A DNA stretch of 64,000 nt from Microbacterium sp. 4R-513. Lineage in GTDB: Bacteria; Actinomycetota; Actinomycetes; Actinomycetales; Microbacteriaceae. Shown piece by piece: positions 1-9,189 of the stretch. Positions within the stretch are counted from its first letter, which is position 1. The number at the start of each line of letters is the position of its first letter. The notes beneath the pieces were generated by a model that saw only the letters and a list, made by a program, of their open reading frames with translations, was not told the origin of the DNA and did no database searches. A program made the position numbers and the translations under genes. The stretch is taken from the NCBI RefSeq assembly GCF_011046485.1, contig NZ_CP049256.1, positions 3,720,001 through 3,784,000 of the forward strand, written 5' to 3'.

Positions 1-995
1 ACGACGATGCACCCGATGAGCCCGAGCTCCTCGCCGACGATGGCGAAGATGTAGTCGTTCGCTGCCGCGGGGAGCCAGTCGTACTTCTCCTTGGAGTTGC
101 CGAGGCCGAGCCCGAAGATGCCGCCGCCCGCGAGGCCCCAGATGCCGTGGAGCGGCTGGTAGCAGGAGTTGAAGTAATCCGCGAGGCAGTTCGCATCGAG
201 GAAGCTCATGATGCGGTGCATGCGGTTGGGGCTCGTCACGGCGAATGCCGCGGCCCCGACGATCCCGAGCAGGAGCGGGAGGATGAAGATGCGGAGCTTG
301 ACGCCCGAGAAGAACAGCGCGCCGAGGGCGACGAGGGCGATGACCATGGCGGTGCCCATGTCGTCGCCGGCCATGACCGCGGCGAGCACGAGGAGCGTCA
401 CCGGGACGAGCGGGATGAAGACGTGCGTCCACGACCCCAGGAGCGTCCGCTTGCGGAACAGCACGTAGCCGATCCACAGCGCGAGCGCGAGTTTGAGGAA
501 CTCTGCGGGCTGGGCCTGCACGCCGCCGATCGAGATCCAGTTGCGGTTTCCGTTGGCTTCCACGCCGAGGGGCGTGAAGACGAGCATCTGGAAGAGCAGC
601 GCGAAGATGAGGGCCGGCCACGCCGCGCGCTTCCAGAACTGGATGGGAAGGCGGCTCGCGATGAGCATGAGCGGGATGCCGATGAGGGCGAAGACCGCCT
701 GCTTGAGCACCGCCTCGTAGGGCGCCTCGCCCCGGGCGGTGGCCGTCGCCGAGGTCGCCGACAGGATCATGACGAGCCCGAAGCCCGTGAGCATGAGCGC
801 CGTCGACGTGATGAGCAGGAACTCGCTCGGCACGGGGGCGAAGACCTTGCCGAGATGCACGCGGGCGGCGAGCCCCCGTCTGCTCTTGACGGCTTCCGTG
901 TCCGGCCGCGAAGCGGTTCCGGCCGACGATGTGGCGGCGGTGGCGTCAGGCCTCTTCGCCGCCGGTCGGGTCGGTGTCGTCGTCGTGCTCGCCAT
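1..995 (-). CDS. ftsW: FtsW, peptidoglycan polymerase of the SEDS family (3' end beyond window)
   Basis: SEDS-family glycosyltransferase that polymerises lipid II at the septum together with the FtsI transpeptidase; polytopic membrane protein. The 331 visible residues begin with a basic, Ala/Thr-rich cytoplasmic tail of about 50 residues, followed by successive hydrophobic segments. The signature NRNWISIGG followed by QPAEFLKL and a later GLGLGNSKEKYDWLP stretch are typical of FtsW/RodA. The ATG at 995 lies inside the end of murD (50-bp overlap), so translation is probably coupled. The gene is last in the visible dcw cluster, where murG and murC usually follow. FtsW rather than RodA is inferred from this location. 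The C-terminus lies outside the window. Confidence 0.93.
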   Translation of the reverse strand, partial: MASTTTTPTRPAAKRPDATAATSSAGTASRPDTEAVKSRRGLAARVHLGKVFAPVPSEFLLITSTALMLTGFGLVMILSATSATATARGEAPYEAVLKQAVFALIGIPLMLIASRLPIQFWKRAAWPALIFALLFQMLVFTPLGVEANGNRNWISIGGVQAQPAEFLKLALALWIGYVLFRKRTLLGSWTHVFIPLVPVTLLVLAAVMAGDDMGTAMVIALVALGALFFSGVKLRIFILPLLLGIVGAAAFAVTSPNRMHRIMSFLDANCLADYFNSCYQPLHGIWGLAGGGIFGLGLGNSKEKYDWLPAAANDYIFAIVGEELGLIGCIV

Positions 996-2496
996 CGGCC
1001 CCCCTCGCGATCCGGTCGTTCACGGCCGCAGCGAATCGGCGACCCCGGTCGGCATAGGACGAGAACTGGTCGAAGGATGCCGCGGCGGGGGCGAGCAGCA
1101 CGACGTCCCCGTCACGTGCGATCCCGGCCGCCAGTTCGACGACCCTCGCCATGACGTCTTCAGTCTCATCGGCGTCCACCTCGAACACGGGCACCTCGGG
1201 CGCGTGTCGCGAGAACGCCGCGATCACGTGCTCGCGGTCGACGCCGATGACGATCGCCGCCCGCGAGCGGGCGCCGCGATCGGCGACGAGGTCGGAGATG
1301 TCGACGCCCTTGAGAAGGCCCCCGACGACCCACACCGCGCCCGGGAAGGCGGCGAGCGAGGATGCCGCGGCGTGCGGGTTCGTCGCCTTGGAGTCGTCGA
1401 CCCACGTGACACCCTCCGCCACGGCGACGACCTCGATGCGGTGGGGATCCAGGCGGAAGGTGCGCAGCGCGTCGCGGATCGCCGCGGGCTCCACGTCGAG
1501 CGAGCGCGCGAGCGCGCTCGCAGCGAGGATGTTGGCCACGACGTGCGGGGCCGCGAGTCCGTGCTCCCGCAGCTCGGCGACCGTCGTCAGTTCGAGCGCG
1601 CTGGTGCGGCGCTCCTCGTGGAAGGCCCGGTCGACGAGGATCCCCTCGACGACGCCGAAGTCGCTGGGCCCGGGCACCCCGAGATCGAATCCGATCGCCC
1701 GGGCGCCCTCGACGACATCGGCATCCTCGACCATCGCCTTGGTCGCGGCATCCGCCTTGTTGTAGACGCACGCGACGCGCGTGTTGTCGTAGACATGGGC
1801 CTTCGCATCGCGGTACGCCTCGAACGAGCCGTGCCACTCGAGGTGGTCGTCGGCGAGGTTGAGGCACACGGCGGCGTGCGGCGACACGGGGTCGGGACCC
1901 GACTGCAGGCCGAGGTACCAGAGCTGGTGACTCGACAGCTCGACGACGAGTGCGTCGAAGCCCTCCGGATCGCGCACGGCGTCGAGGACCGGCGTGCCGA
2001 TGTTGCCGACGGGTGCGGCGCGAAGACCGCCGGCCACGAGCATCGTCGCCGTGAGGCGTGTCGTCGTCGTCTTCCCGTTGGTCCCGGTGATGAGGATCCA
2101 GTCGGCGGGGCGCCCGTCGGGGCGCACGACCTTGTCGCGCACGCGCCACGCGAGCTCGACGTCTCCCCATAGCCCGATGCCCGACTCGCGGGCCCACGAG
2201 ACCACGGGATGCTGCGGGGCGAAGCCGGGCGAGGCGATGACGACGTCGGGGGCGAACTCCGAGAGCTCGGGGGGCACGGTGTCGAGGGGGCCCGTCCACA
2301 GGCGCGCTCCGATGACGGGGAGGAGGCGCTCGTACTCCTCGTCGGCCTTCTCGGTCACGACGAGCACTTCTGCGCCGAGCTCCGCGAGCGTGTCGGCGAC
2401 CGAGAAGCCGGTGACCGACAGGCCGAGGACGGCAGCGCGGAGGCCCTTCCAGTCGGCGTTCCAGCTGATCAGGGAGTCGAGACGCTCGGAGCTCAT
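946..2496 (-). CDS. murD: UDP-N-acetylmuramoyl-L-alanine--D-glutamate ligase
   Basis: Cytoplasmic Mur ligase that adds D-Glu to UDP-MurNAc-L-Ala. At 516 aa it is slightly longer than the usual 440-500. The N-terminal Rossmann domain starts LRAAVLGLSVTGFS; the ATP-binding P-loop is ITGTNGKTTTTRL; the C-terminal domain contains DDSKATNPHAA, the family DSKATN motif. The C-terminal tail is acidic (DGEHDDDTDPTGGEEA), covers the start of ftsW and may be dispensable. The ATG at 2496 overlaps the mraY stop by four bases (ATGA), typical of translational coupling. A longer reading frame running in from upstream only extends out of frame through mraY. Confidence 0.96.
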   Translation of the reverse strand: MSSERLDSLISWNADWKGLRAAVLGLSVTGFSVADTLAELGAEVLVVTEKADEEYERLLPVIGARLWTGPLDTVPPELSEFAPDVVIASPGFAPQHPVVSWARESGIGLWGDVELAWRVRDKVVRPDGRPADWILITGTNGKTTTTRLTATMLVAGGLRAAPVGNIGTPVLDAVRDPEGFDALVVELSSHQLWYLGLQSGPDPVSPHAAVCLNLADDHLEWHGSFEAYRDAKAHVYDNTRVACVYNKADAATKAMVEDADVVEGARAIGFDLGVPGPSDFGVVEGILVDRAFHEERRTSALELTTVAELREHGLAAPHVVANILAASALARSLDVEPAAIRDALRTFRLDPHRIEVVAVAEGVTWVDDSKATNPHAAASSLAAFPGAVWVVGGLLKGVDISDLVADRGARSRAAIVIGVDREHVIAAFSRHAPEVPVFEVDADETEDVMARVVELAAGIARDGDVVLLAPAAASFDQFSSYADRGRRFAAAVNDRIARGADGEHDDDTDPTGGEEA

Positions 2497-3602
2497 GTGC
2501 GGGCGAGCCATTCGACGTAGAACGCCCCGATGCCGGTGATCGCGAGCATCCCGGCGATGATCCACATCCGGATGACGATCGTGGTCTCCGGCCAGCCGCG
2601 CATCTCGAGGTGATGGTGGAAGGGGCTCATGAGGAACAGGCGTTTGCCGCGCGTGAGCTTGAAGTAGTACCGCTGCAGGATCACCGAGCCGGGGCCGATG
2701 ATGAAGACGCCGGCGACGATGACCGCGAGGATCTCGGTGCGCGACAGGATCGACATCGCCGCGATGACGCCGCCGATCGCCATCGAGCCCACGTCGCCCA
2801 TGAAGATCTGCGCCCTCGGCGCGTTCCACCACAGGAACCCGACGAGCGCTCCGACGAACGCGGCCGCGACGATCGTTAGATCGAGCGGATCGCGCGTGCC
2901 GTAACACGCGGTCTGATAGCTCGGCACGAGATCGACCGCGACGCAGCGCTGCTTGAACTGCCAGAACGTGATGAGGCTCATGGCGGCGATCGTGAAGATG
3001 CCCGAGCCGGCCGCGAGCCCGTCGAGGCCGTCCGTCACGTTCGTGCTGTTCGACCACGCGACCCCGATGAAGGTGATCCAGATGATGTAGAGGATCCAGC
3101 CGACGACGAGCCCGAGCGCCATGAACGACAGAACGGGGATGTCGCGGAAGAACGAGACGTAGGGCGAGGCCGGCGTCTGGCCGGCCGGGTTCGCGAAGCT
3201 CAGCGAGACGATCGCCCACGGCACGATGACGATGACCTGGCCGAGGATCTTGCGCCACCCGGTCAGGCCGAGGCTCCGCTGCCGGTGCAGCTTCATGTAG
3301 TCGTCGATGAAACCGACGACGCCGAAGCCCACCATCATCCAGAGGACGAGGATGCCCGAGAGCGTCGGCGGGAAGTTCCCCGCGTACGTGCCGATGAAGT
3401 AGCCGAGCAGCGTGCCAGCGATGAAGATGACGCCGCCCATCGTGGGCGTTCCGCGCTTCGCCTCGTGCGGCGGGATGTTGCCGTCCTCGGGCGTGCGGAT
3501 GATCTGGCCCCAGCCCCACCGGCGGAAGAGCCGGATGAAGACGGGCGTCAGGAAGAGAGTGAAGGCCAGCGAGATCGCCGTCGCGGTCAGAAGGGATCTC
3601 AC
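2493..3602 (-). CDS. mraY: Phospho-N-acetylmuramoyl-pentapeptide transferase
   Basis: Integral membrane enzyme that transfers phospho-MurNAc-pentapeptide from UDP to undecaprenyl phosphate, forming lipid I. 369 aa with about ten hydrophobic segments. Family motifs are visible: GFIDDYMKL near residue 100 (acidic DD), NVTDGLDGLAAG, and FMGDVGSMAIGG, plus the His cluster SPFHHHLEMRGWPE near the C-terminus. The GTG start at 3602 overlaps the murF stop (GTGA). It sits between murF and murD as in most dcw clusters. Confidence 0.97.
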   Translation of the reverse strand: MRSLLTATAISLAFTLFLTPVFIRLFRRWGWGQIIRTPEDGNIPPHEAKRGTPTMGGVIFIAGTLLGYFIGTYAGNFPPTLSGILVLWMMVGFGVVGFIDDYMKLHRQRSLGLTGWRKILGQVIVIVPWAIVSLSFANPAGQTPASPYVSFFRDIPVLSFMALGLVVGWILYIIWITFIGVAWSNSTNVTDGLDGLAAGSGIFTIAAMSLITFWQFKQRCVAVDLVPSYQTACYGTRDPLDLTIVAAAFVGALVGFLWWNAPRAQIFMGDVGSMAIGGVIAAMSILSRTEILAVIVAGVFIIGPGSVILQRYYFKLTRGKRLFLMSPFHHHLEMRGWPETTIVIRMWIIAGMLAITGIGAFYVEWLART

Positions 3603-5026
3603 GAGAACGATTCTCCCAGACGATCGCCGAGGAACCTCAGGCCCGCGGAGTTGGACGACTTCACCAGCACGCGGTCACCGTCGCGCAGCTCGGTCATCAG
3701 GTAGTCGTACGCCTCGTCCGCCGTCGCGAAGAAGACCGCCTCGTCGTCCCACGATCCTTCGCCGACGGCGGCGAGGAAGAGGCGGCGAGCCTCGCGGCCC
3801 ACGACGACGATGCGCTTGACGCCGAGGCGGACGGCCTGCAGACCGACGCGGTCGTGCTCCTCGCCCGCGTACTCGCCCAGCTCGCTCATCGCGCCGAGGA
3901 CGGCGACCATGCGCTCGTCCGGACCGGTGATCTGCGCGAGCGTGCGCAGCGCGGCCGACATCGAGTCGGGGCTCGCGTTGTAGGCGTCGTTGATGATGCG
4001 CACGCGCTCGGAGCCGAGCGGCTGCATGCGCCAGCGCTCCGCGAGCTCGAGCGTCTCGAGACGCGCGACGGCGTCCTCGAAAGTCACGCCCAGCGCGGTC
4101 GCCGCCGCGATCGCGGCGAGGGCGTTCATGACGTGATGCTCGCCGAGCACGCGGAGGTGCAAGCGAGCGCTCACTCCGTCCGCTGTGACGATGGAGCGGG
4201 TTCCGGATGCCGTCACTTCGACGTCGTCGGCACGCACGTCGACGGCCGCGCCGTTCACGCCGGCGCCTCGCCCGAACCAGCGGACCGAGGCATCCCTCTC
4301 CCCCGCGATCGCCGCCATCGTCGCGACGCGCGCATCGTCGGCGTTGAGGACGGCGAGGCCGCCCTCGCGCACGGCGCGGATGAGCTGCGACTTCTCGTGG
4401 AGGGTCGACTCGATGCCCCCGAAGCCTCCCGCGTGGGCCATCCCGACCATGAGGACGACGCCGATGTCGGGGTTCACGAGGCCCGCGAGGCGGGCGATCT
4501 CGCCCGGTCCGCTCGCGCCGAACTCGCTCACGAGGAAGCGCGTCGAGCGGGTCACCCGCAGCATGGTGAGGGGCGCGCCGACCTCGTTGTTGAACGAGGC
4601 GCGCGGTGCGACGGTCTCGCCCTCGTCCTCCAGGATCCGGGCGAGCATGTTCTTCGTCGTCGTCTTGCCGTTGGACCCCGTGATGCCGACGATCCGCAGG
4701 TCGCCGTCCGCGCGAACGCGCGCGACCACCTCGCGGGCGAGGTCGGCGAGAGCCGTGACGACATCGCGCACGACGATCTGGGTGACGGATGCCTCGACCC
4801 GACGCTCCACGATCGCGACGACGGCGCCCTTGTCGACGGCGGCCGGGACGAAGAGGTGCCCGTCGGTCACCTCGCCGGGCTTGGCGACGAAGATGCCGCC
4901 GGGCTCCATGAGCCGCGAATCGGTGTCGACGACACCGGAGACGATCGTGTCGGGGGTGTGGTCGGCGGAGAGGTGGAGTTCGCCGGATACGGCGTGCGAA
5001 AGCTGCGTGAGAGTCAGGTCGATCAT
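3599..5026 (-). CDS. murF: UDP-N-acetylmuramoyl-tripeptide--D-alanyl-D-alanine ligase
   Basis: Mur ligase that adds the D-Ala-D-Ala dipeptide to the UDP-MurNAc tripeptide. 475 aa, normal length. The N-terminal substrate domain begins MIDLTLTQLSHAVSG; the P-loop is GITGSNGKTTTKNML near residue 115; central NNEVGAPLT and C-terminal NDAYNASPDSM are characteristic of MurF. The ATG at 5026 lies 25 bp after the ftsI stop, and the gene is coupled to mraY by a four-base overlap. The gene expected between ftsI and murF, murE, is absent. Its substrate here would carry whatever third residue this organism uses, possibly not diaminopimelate. Confidence 0.96.
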   Translation of the reverse strand: MIDLTLTQLSHAVSGELHLSADHTPDTIVSGVVDTDSRLMEPGGIFVAKPGEVTDGHLFVPAAVDKGAVVAIVERRVEASVTQIVVRDVVTALADLAREVVARVRADGDLRIVGITGSNGKTTTKNMLARILEDEGETVAPRASFNNEVGAPLTMLRVTRSTRFLVSEFGASGPGEIARLAGLVNPDIGVVLMVGMAHAGGFGGIESTLHEKSQLIRAVREGGLAVLNADDARVATMAAIAGERDASVRWFGRGAGVNGAAVDVRADDVEVTASGTRSIVTADGVSARLHLRVLGEHHVMNALAAIAAATALGVTFEDAVARLETLELAERWRMQPLGSERVRIINDAYNASPDSMSAALRTLAQITGPDERMVAVLGAMSELGEYAGEEHDRVGLQAVRLGVKRIVVVGREARRLFLAAVGEGSWDDEAVFFATADEAYDYLMTELRDGDRVLVKSSNSAGLRFLGDRLGESFS

Positions 5027-5051
5027 GGTGTGGGTGCTGGTCGGACCGCCG

Positions 5052-6836
5052 TCACCCGAATTTGGGCAACAGGGTCGGCGCCTGGGTGGACGGCATGACG
5101 CGGTACGTCTTGAGCACCTGGGTCATCGCCTTCTGCCATGCGGACGCGTTGGCACCCGACGACTTTATCCGAGTCGGCTCGTCGAGCGTCACCGCGACGA
5201 TGTACTGCGGGTCCTCAGCGGGTGCGAAGCCGATCATCGTGGTGAAGTAGACGCCGCTCTTGTAGTGGCCGTTGCCGTCGGTCTTCTCGCCGGTGCCCGT
5301 CTTGTCGGCGACGTTGTACCCGGCGATCGCGACCTGGTCCGACAGCGTGCTCTGGATCGCGACGTTCTCCATCATCTGCTGCACCTGGACGGCGGTCGAC
5401 TCGCTCACGACCCGCGTGGTCTTGGAGGTGTCGGGCTTGACGACGCTGCCGTCCGCCTTCGTGCACGACTCGACGAGCGAGAGCGGGATCTTGACGCCGT
5501 CGTTGGCGAGCGCCTGGTAAGCGCCCATGAGCTCGGGGATCGTCGTGGAGACGCCCTGGCCGAAGGCGATGTTGTAGAAGCTCTGGTTGTCCCACTTGTC
5601 GGGCGTGCGCAGGTCGCCGGTCGGCTGTCCGTTGAAGGGGATGTCGCTCCCCTCGCCGATGCCGAACTTCTTGAGGTAGTCGTAGCGGATCTGCGGGCTC
5701 ACGCGCTCGGCGAACTTCGAGATCCCGACGTTCGAAGAGTCGATGAGCACGCCCGCGAGAGTGTAGGTGTACTGCGGGTGGTTGAACGAGTCGCCCACGC
5801 GGGCGCCGTTGGGGAAGGTCTCCTTGCCCGCGGCCGTGACCGTGGACGCCGGCGTCTGTCCGCCCGCCTCGATGAGGGTCGCCGCCGTGAGGGGCTTGAA
5901 CGTCGAGCCCGGCTCGAACGAGTTGATGAAGATCCGGCTCCCGCGGTCGTTCGGGTCGGACGCGTCCACGTCGTTCGGGTCGAGCGTCGGATAGTCGGCG
6001 GCGCCGCGGATCTTTCCGGTCTTCGCCTCGACGACGGTGATCGTGCCCGAGAGGGCCCCCATGTCCTGCACCTGCTCGGCGATCAGCTGCTGCAGGTACC
6101 ACTGCAGGTCGCGGTTGATCGTCAGCTGCAGCGTGCCGCCGTCCACGGCCGGCGTCCGCACCTCGGTGCCGGGGATGATGACGCCGTCCTTGCCCTTCTC
6201 ATACGTCGCCGAGCCGTTGGTCGCCGAGAGGCAGTCGTTCTCGGTCTGCTCCAGACCGCCGAGCGCCTCGCCGTCGATGCCGGTGTAGCCCACCAGGTTC
6301 CCGGCCACTGCGCCGTCGGGGTACATGCGCGACGGGTGCTGGTCGAAATAGAGGTACGGGATCTTCAGCGCCGCGAGCGATCGGTACTGCTCGGTCGTGA
6401 GACCGCGCTGAAGCTGCGCGTACTGGGAGTCGGGGTCGGCGGCCTTCGCGTCGGCGACGACCTTCTGCACCTCTTCGGCCGTCTGACCCGTGATGGCGCC
6501 GATCTCGGCAGCGACCGCGGGCCAGGGCACCTCCTCGGTCTTGCCGTCCACAGCCTTGCGCTCGACGGGTCCCACGGTCGAGGGGTCGAGCTGCGCGTCG
6601 TAGAGCAGGATGCTTCCGGCCAGCGTCTGACCCGACTCGTCGACGATCGAGCCCCGCGTGCCGTAGAGCGGGCGGGAGCCGCCGAGCGCGATCGACTTGG
6701 AGTCGGCGATGTGCTCCCGGGCACTCACCACCTGGATGTCGACGAGGCGGACGATGAATCCGGCGAGGACGGCGAGGACGACGGCCAGGGCGACCACGGT
6801 TCGACGGCGCGGGCTGCGGGTGCTTCTCGTGGTCAT
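5052..6836 (-). CDS. ftsI: Septal peptidoglycan transpeptidase (class B penicillin-binding protein, FtsI/PBP3)
   Basis: Class B PBP that cross-links septal peptidoglycan, partner of FtsW. 594 aa. One N-terminal membrane anchor (VVALAVVLAVLAGFIVRLVDI, about residues 13-33) precedes a dimerisation domain and the transpeptidase domain. The three penicillin-binding motifs are present: STFK in FEPGSTFKPL (nucleophile Ser near residue 311), SSN in IDSSNVG, and KTG in VADKTGTGEK. Start ATG at 6836, with the ftsL stop only four bases upstream. The order ftsL-ftsI is the standard dcw arrangement. Confidence 0.96.
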   Translation of the reverse strand: MTTRSTRSPRRRTVVALAVVLAVLAGFIVRLVDIQVVSAREHIADSKSIALGGSRPLYGTRGSIVDESGQTLAGSILLYDAQLDPSTVGPVERKAVDGKTEEVPWPAVAAEIGAITGQTAEEVQKVVADAKAADPDSQYAQLQRGLTTEQYRSLAALKIPYLYFDQHPSRMYPDGAVAGNLVGYTGIDGEALGGLEQTENDCLSATNGSATYEKGKDGVIIPGTEVRTPAVDGGTLQLTINRDLQWYLQQLIAEQVQDMGALSGTITVVEAKTGKIRGAADYPTLDPNDVDASDPNDRGSRIFINSFEPGSTFKPLTAATLIEAGGQTPASTVTAAGKETFPNGARVGDSFNHPQYTYTLAGVLIDSSNVGISKFAERVSPQIRYDYLKKFGIGEGSDIPFNGQPTGDLRTPDKWDNQSFYNIAFGQGVSTTIPELMGAYQALANDGVKIPLSLVESCTKADGSVVKPDTSKTTRVVSESTAVQVQQMMENVAIQSTLSDQVAIAGYNVADKTGTGEKTDGNGHYKSGVYFTTMIGFAPAEDPQYIVAVTLDEPTRIKSSGANASAWQKAMTQVLKTYRVMPSTQAPTLLPKFG

Positions 6837-6840
6837 GGTC

Positions 6841-7455
6841 TCAGTGTGTGCTCGGGGTGGGAAGTCCGTCGGTCAGGGGTGGCGGAGTGTTGGATACCGG
6901 CGTCGTGCCGTCGGTGCCCGTCATTCCGTCAGCGAGGGTGGTGGGGTCTGGGAGCGGCGCTCCCTGGATGGTCGCGTCGGGGTCGGTGACCAGAGGGGTG
7001 TCGGTGATGAGCGCGTTGCCGACGGCGGCCCGGTTGAGCGCGTCGACGGACGATGCGCCGAGCGCGACCTGGTTGGAACCGAGGATCGCGCCGTCGCTGA
7101 GCCGCAGATAGCTCGGAGACTCGTTGATCACCATCCCCAGGGCGGAGGCGTTGGCCGCCAGATACTGCGGCGAGCTCAGCCCTGCGACGTCGTCGTACAG
7201 CATCTGCTTCTGCCAGCTGAGCTCGCGCTGCTGGCTGGTGAGGGTCGCGAGCTGGTACGACCCCTGGGTCGTGAGGATGGACAGCGCCATCTGCGCCGCG
7301 CCGATGGCGACGGCGCCCGCCACGGCGACGATCGCGTACAGGACGCGAGGGCGCCGCCGGCGCGCCGGCGCCTCGACGGCCCGCAGCCTGCGGCCGGGCG
7401 ACTCGCGGCGCGCGGGCGCGACCGATGCCTGATTGGTCTGCGCTGCCAGGCTCAT
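6841..7455 (-). CDS. ftsL: FtsL-like divisome protein
   Basis: Single-pass membrane protein of 204 aa. A basic cytoplasmic N-terminus rich in Arg and Pro precedes one membrane segment ([20 protein letters not shown], about residues 40-60), then a short coiled-coil-like stretch ([22 protein letters not shown]). The Thr/Pro-rich C-terminal tail of about 100 residues looks disordered. FtsL proteins form the FtsQLB scaffold that activates FtsWI. The assignment rests on topology and on its place between rsmH and ftsI, because FtsL sequences are poorly conserved. Its ATG overlaps the rsmH stop by four bases. Confidence 0.8.
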   Translation of the reverse strand: MSLAAQTNQASVAPARRESPGRRLRAVEAPARRRRPRVLYAIVAVAGAVAIGAAQMALSILTTQGSYQLATLTSQQRELSWQKQMLYDDVAGLSSPQYLAANASALGMVINESPSYLRLSDGAILGSNQVALGASSVDALNRAAVGNALITDTPLVTDPDATIQGAPLPDPTTLADGMTGTDGTTPVSNTPPPLTDGLPTPSTH

Positions 7456-8417
7456 GCGGCCGCCTCTCGGATCCGTTCCGCCGCGCGCAGGCGCACGGGC
7501 GTTGCCCGCGGGTTGCGGGCGATCTCTTCAGGCGAGGCGAGTTCGGCGCCCTTGACGAGCAGCCGGAAGCGTGGGGCGTGTTCGGGGAGCTCGACGGGAA
7601 GGCCCGCGGGCGCAGTGGATGCCGCGGCATCCGCCAGCACCCGCTTCACGAGCCGGTCCTCGAGCGACTGATACGACATCACGACGATGCGGCCGCCCAC
7701 CGGCAGGAGGTCGAGAGCTGCCGGGATCGCGGCTTCGAGCGCGGAGAGCTCGCTGTTGACCTCGATGCGCAGCGCCTGGAAGACGCGCTTGGCCGGGTGT
7801 CCGGTCCGCTGCGCCGCGTAGGGGGTCGCCGCGACGAGCACATCGACGAGCTGGCCGGACCGCTCGATCGGCGCCCGGCCGCGCGCGTCGATGATGGCGC
7901 GGGCGTAGCGTCCCGACAGCTTCTCCTCGCCGTAGCGCTCGAAGATGCGACGAAGCTGCCCCTCGCTGTAGTTCGCGACCACGTCGGCGGCGGTCATGCC
8001 GGCCGACTGGTCCATGCGCATGTCGAGCGGTGCGTCCTTCGAGTACGCGAAGCCGCGCTCCGCCTCGTCGAGCTGCAGCGACGAGACCCCGAGATCGAAG
8101 AGGATCCCATCCACCGAGTCGAGGCCGGTGGAGGAGACCGCCTCGGCGATCCCGTCGTAGACGGTGTGGACGAGCGACACTCGGTCGCCGAACGGTGCCA
8201 GGCGCTCCCCCGCGATCCGCAGCGCATCCCGGTCCCGGTCGAGGCCGATGAGCCGGATGGCCGGGAAGCGCTCGAGGAAGGCCTCGGAGTGGCCGCCCAT
8301 GCCGAGCGTCGCGTCGACGAGGACCCGCGGCGCGGAGCCCTCGCGATCCAGGGCGGGAGCGAGCAGCTCGACGCAGCGCTCGAGGAGGACGGGAGTGTGG
8401 ATGTCGCGCAGGTTCAT
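7452..8417 (-). CDS. rsmH: 16S rRNA (cytosine-1402-N4)-methyltransferase
   Basis: SAM-dependent methyltransferase modifying m4Cm1402 of 16S rRNA (formerly MraW). 321 aa from the ATG at 8417. It begins [19 protein letters not shown]; the SAM motif [20 protein letters not shown] and [21 protein letters not shown] are diagnostic. A GTG 21 codons upstream (8480) is in frame, but the extra residues are Gly/Ser-rich and unlike the family, so I prefer 8417. It lies 110 bp after mraZ and is coupled to ftsL. A perfect 16-bp palindrome made of two GGATGCC heptamers lies in the coding sequence at 7617-7632. Confidence 0.96.
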   Translation of the reverse strand: MNLRDIHTPVLLERCVELLAPALDREGSAPRVLVDATLGMGGHSEAFLERFPAIRLIGLDRDRDALRIAGERLAPFGDRVSLVHTVYDGIAEAVSSTGLDSVDGILFDLGVSSLQLDEAERGFAYSKDAPLDMRMDQSAGMTAADVVANYSEGQLRRIFERYGEEKLSGRYARAIIDARGRAPIERSGQLVDVLVAATPYAAQRTGHPAKRVFQALRIEVNSELSALEAAIPAALDLLPVGGRIVVMSYQSLEDRLVKRVLADAAASTAPAGLPVELPEHAPRFRLLVKGAELASPEEIARNPRATPVRLRAAERIREAAA

Positions 8418-8527
8418 GGCGTGCGGGCCCTGTCTGCCGCTGCCCCTCGATCCTGATCCCCATCCGCTCTGACCTGACACCGGGGAAGTGCGTCAGGGCG
8501 TGAGCGGCTGGGAGTCACGATCGAGGG

Positions 8528-8959
8528 TCAGAACAGGCCCGGGATCACCTCCTGCTCCATCTCCGAGTAGCTGTCTTCGTTGCTGTCCGCGTACGCGTTC
8601 CACGCGTCGGCGTTCCAGATCTCGGCGTGCGCGCCGACCCCCGTCACCACGAGGTCGCGCTCGAGTCCGGCGTACGCACGGAGGTGCGGCGGGATCGTGA
8701 CGCGGTTCTGGCTGTCGGGCTTCTCGGCGCTCGCCCCCGAGAGGAACATGCGCTGGAAGTCGCGGGACTGCTTGTTCGTGAGCGGCGCCTCACGGATCCG
8801 CTCGTAGACCCGCTCGAACTCCGCCGTGCTGAAGACGTAGAGGCAGCGCTCCTGGCCTCGCGTGACGACGACGCCCGATCCGAGATCGTCCCGGAACTTC
8901 GACGGAAGGATGACGCGCCCCTTGTCGTCGAGCTTGGGAGTGTGCGTGCCCAGAAGCAT
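8528..8959 (-). CDS. mraZ: Transcriptional regulator MraZ
   Basis: First gene of the dcw cluster and its repressor. 143 aa, the usual length. Two SpoVT/AbrB-like repeats are visible: [23 protein letters not shown] and [25 protein letters not shown] chose the ATG at 8959 because it gives the canonical [15 protein letters not shown] start and follows a strong ribosome binding site (GGGGGTGAGG). A longer in-frame start at 9007 would overlap the operator repeats. The C-terminal [23 protein letters not shown] tail is typical of actinobacterial MraZ. Confidence 0.96.
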   Translation of the reverse strand: MLLGTHTPKLDDKGRVILPSKFRDDLGSGVVVTRGQERCLYVFSTAEFERVYERIREAPLTNKQSRDFQRMFLSGASAEKPDSQNRVTIPPHLRAYAGLERDLVVTGVGAHAEIWNADAWNAYADSNEDSYSEMEQEVIPGLF

Positions 8960-9003
8960 CGGCACCTCACCCCCTTCGTCCGGCCCCCGACGGGTTGTGG
9001 CCC

Positions 9004-9027
9004 CCACGTTACTCCACAGTCCTCCAC
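9004..9027 (-). promoter_or_regulatory. MraZ operator: three GTGG repeats spaced 10 bp
   Basis: Read on the minus strand, GTGGAG, GTGGAG and GTGGGG occur with exactly ten bases between repeat starts (complement CCAC at 9024-9027, 9014-9017 and 9004-9007). They lie 45-68 bp upstream of the mraZ start. MraZ is known to bind short G-rich direct repeats at 10-bp periodicity in front of its own gene, so this is very likely its autoregulatory site. The dcw promoter should overlap or lie just upstream; I see no clear -10. Confidence 0.75.
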
Positions 9028-9132
9028 TTTGTCACCCGGACGCTCCCCGAGAAGCGGCTGTGAGTGTCGATGCGACGCGACCGCCGTCGGCGGGCGATGG
9101 ATGCGAGATCGCCGGCGGGTGGACCGGGAAAC

Positions 9133-9160
9133 AAAAAAGCACCGACCCGAAGGTCGGTGC
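9133..9160 (-). terminator. Rho-independent terminator of the DUF3040 gene
   Basis: A perfect 9-bp stem (GCACCGACC / GGTCGGTGC, loop of four) at 9139-9160 is followed on the minus strand by six T residues (9133-9138). This is the clearest intrinsic terminator in the window. It isolates the DUF3040 gene from the dcw operon downstream. Confidence 0.9.
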
Positions 9161-9189
9161 TCTGGTGTGCCGGATCGGCGGTCAGGGGG

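Noticed and set aside
946..3519. 857-codon frame suggesting an MraY-MurD fusion
   Set aside because: The upstream half is out-of-frame mraY sequence; murD starts normally at 2496 with an ATGA overlap.
4185..6989. 934-codon plus-strand reading frame
   Set aside because: It is antisense to murF and ftsI, has no recognisable domain, and is rich in Arg, Asp and Val as expected for a shadow frame at high G+C.
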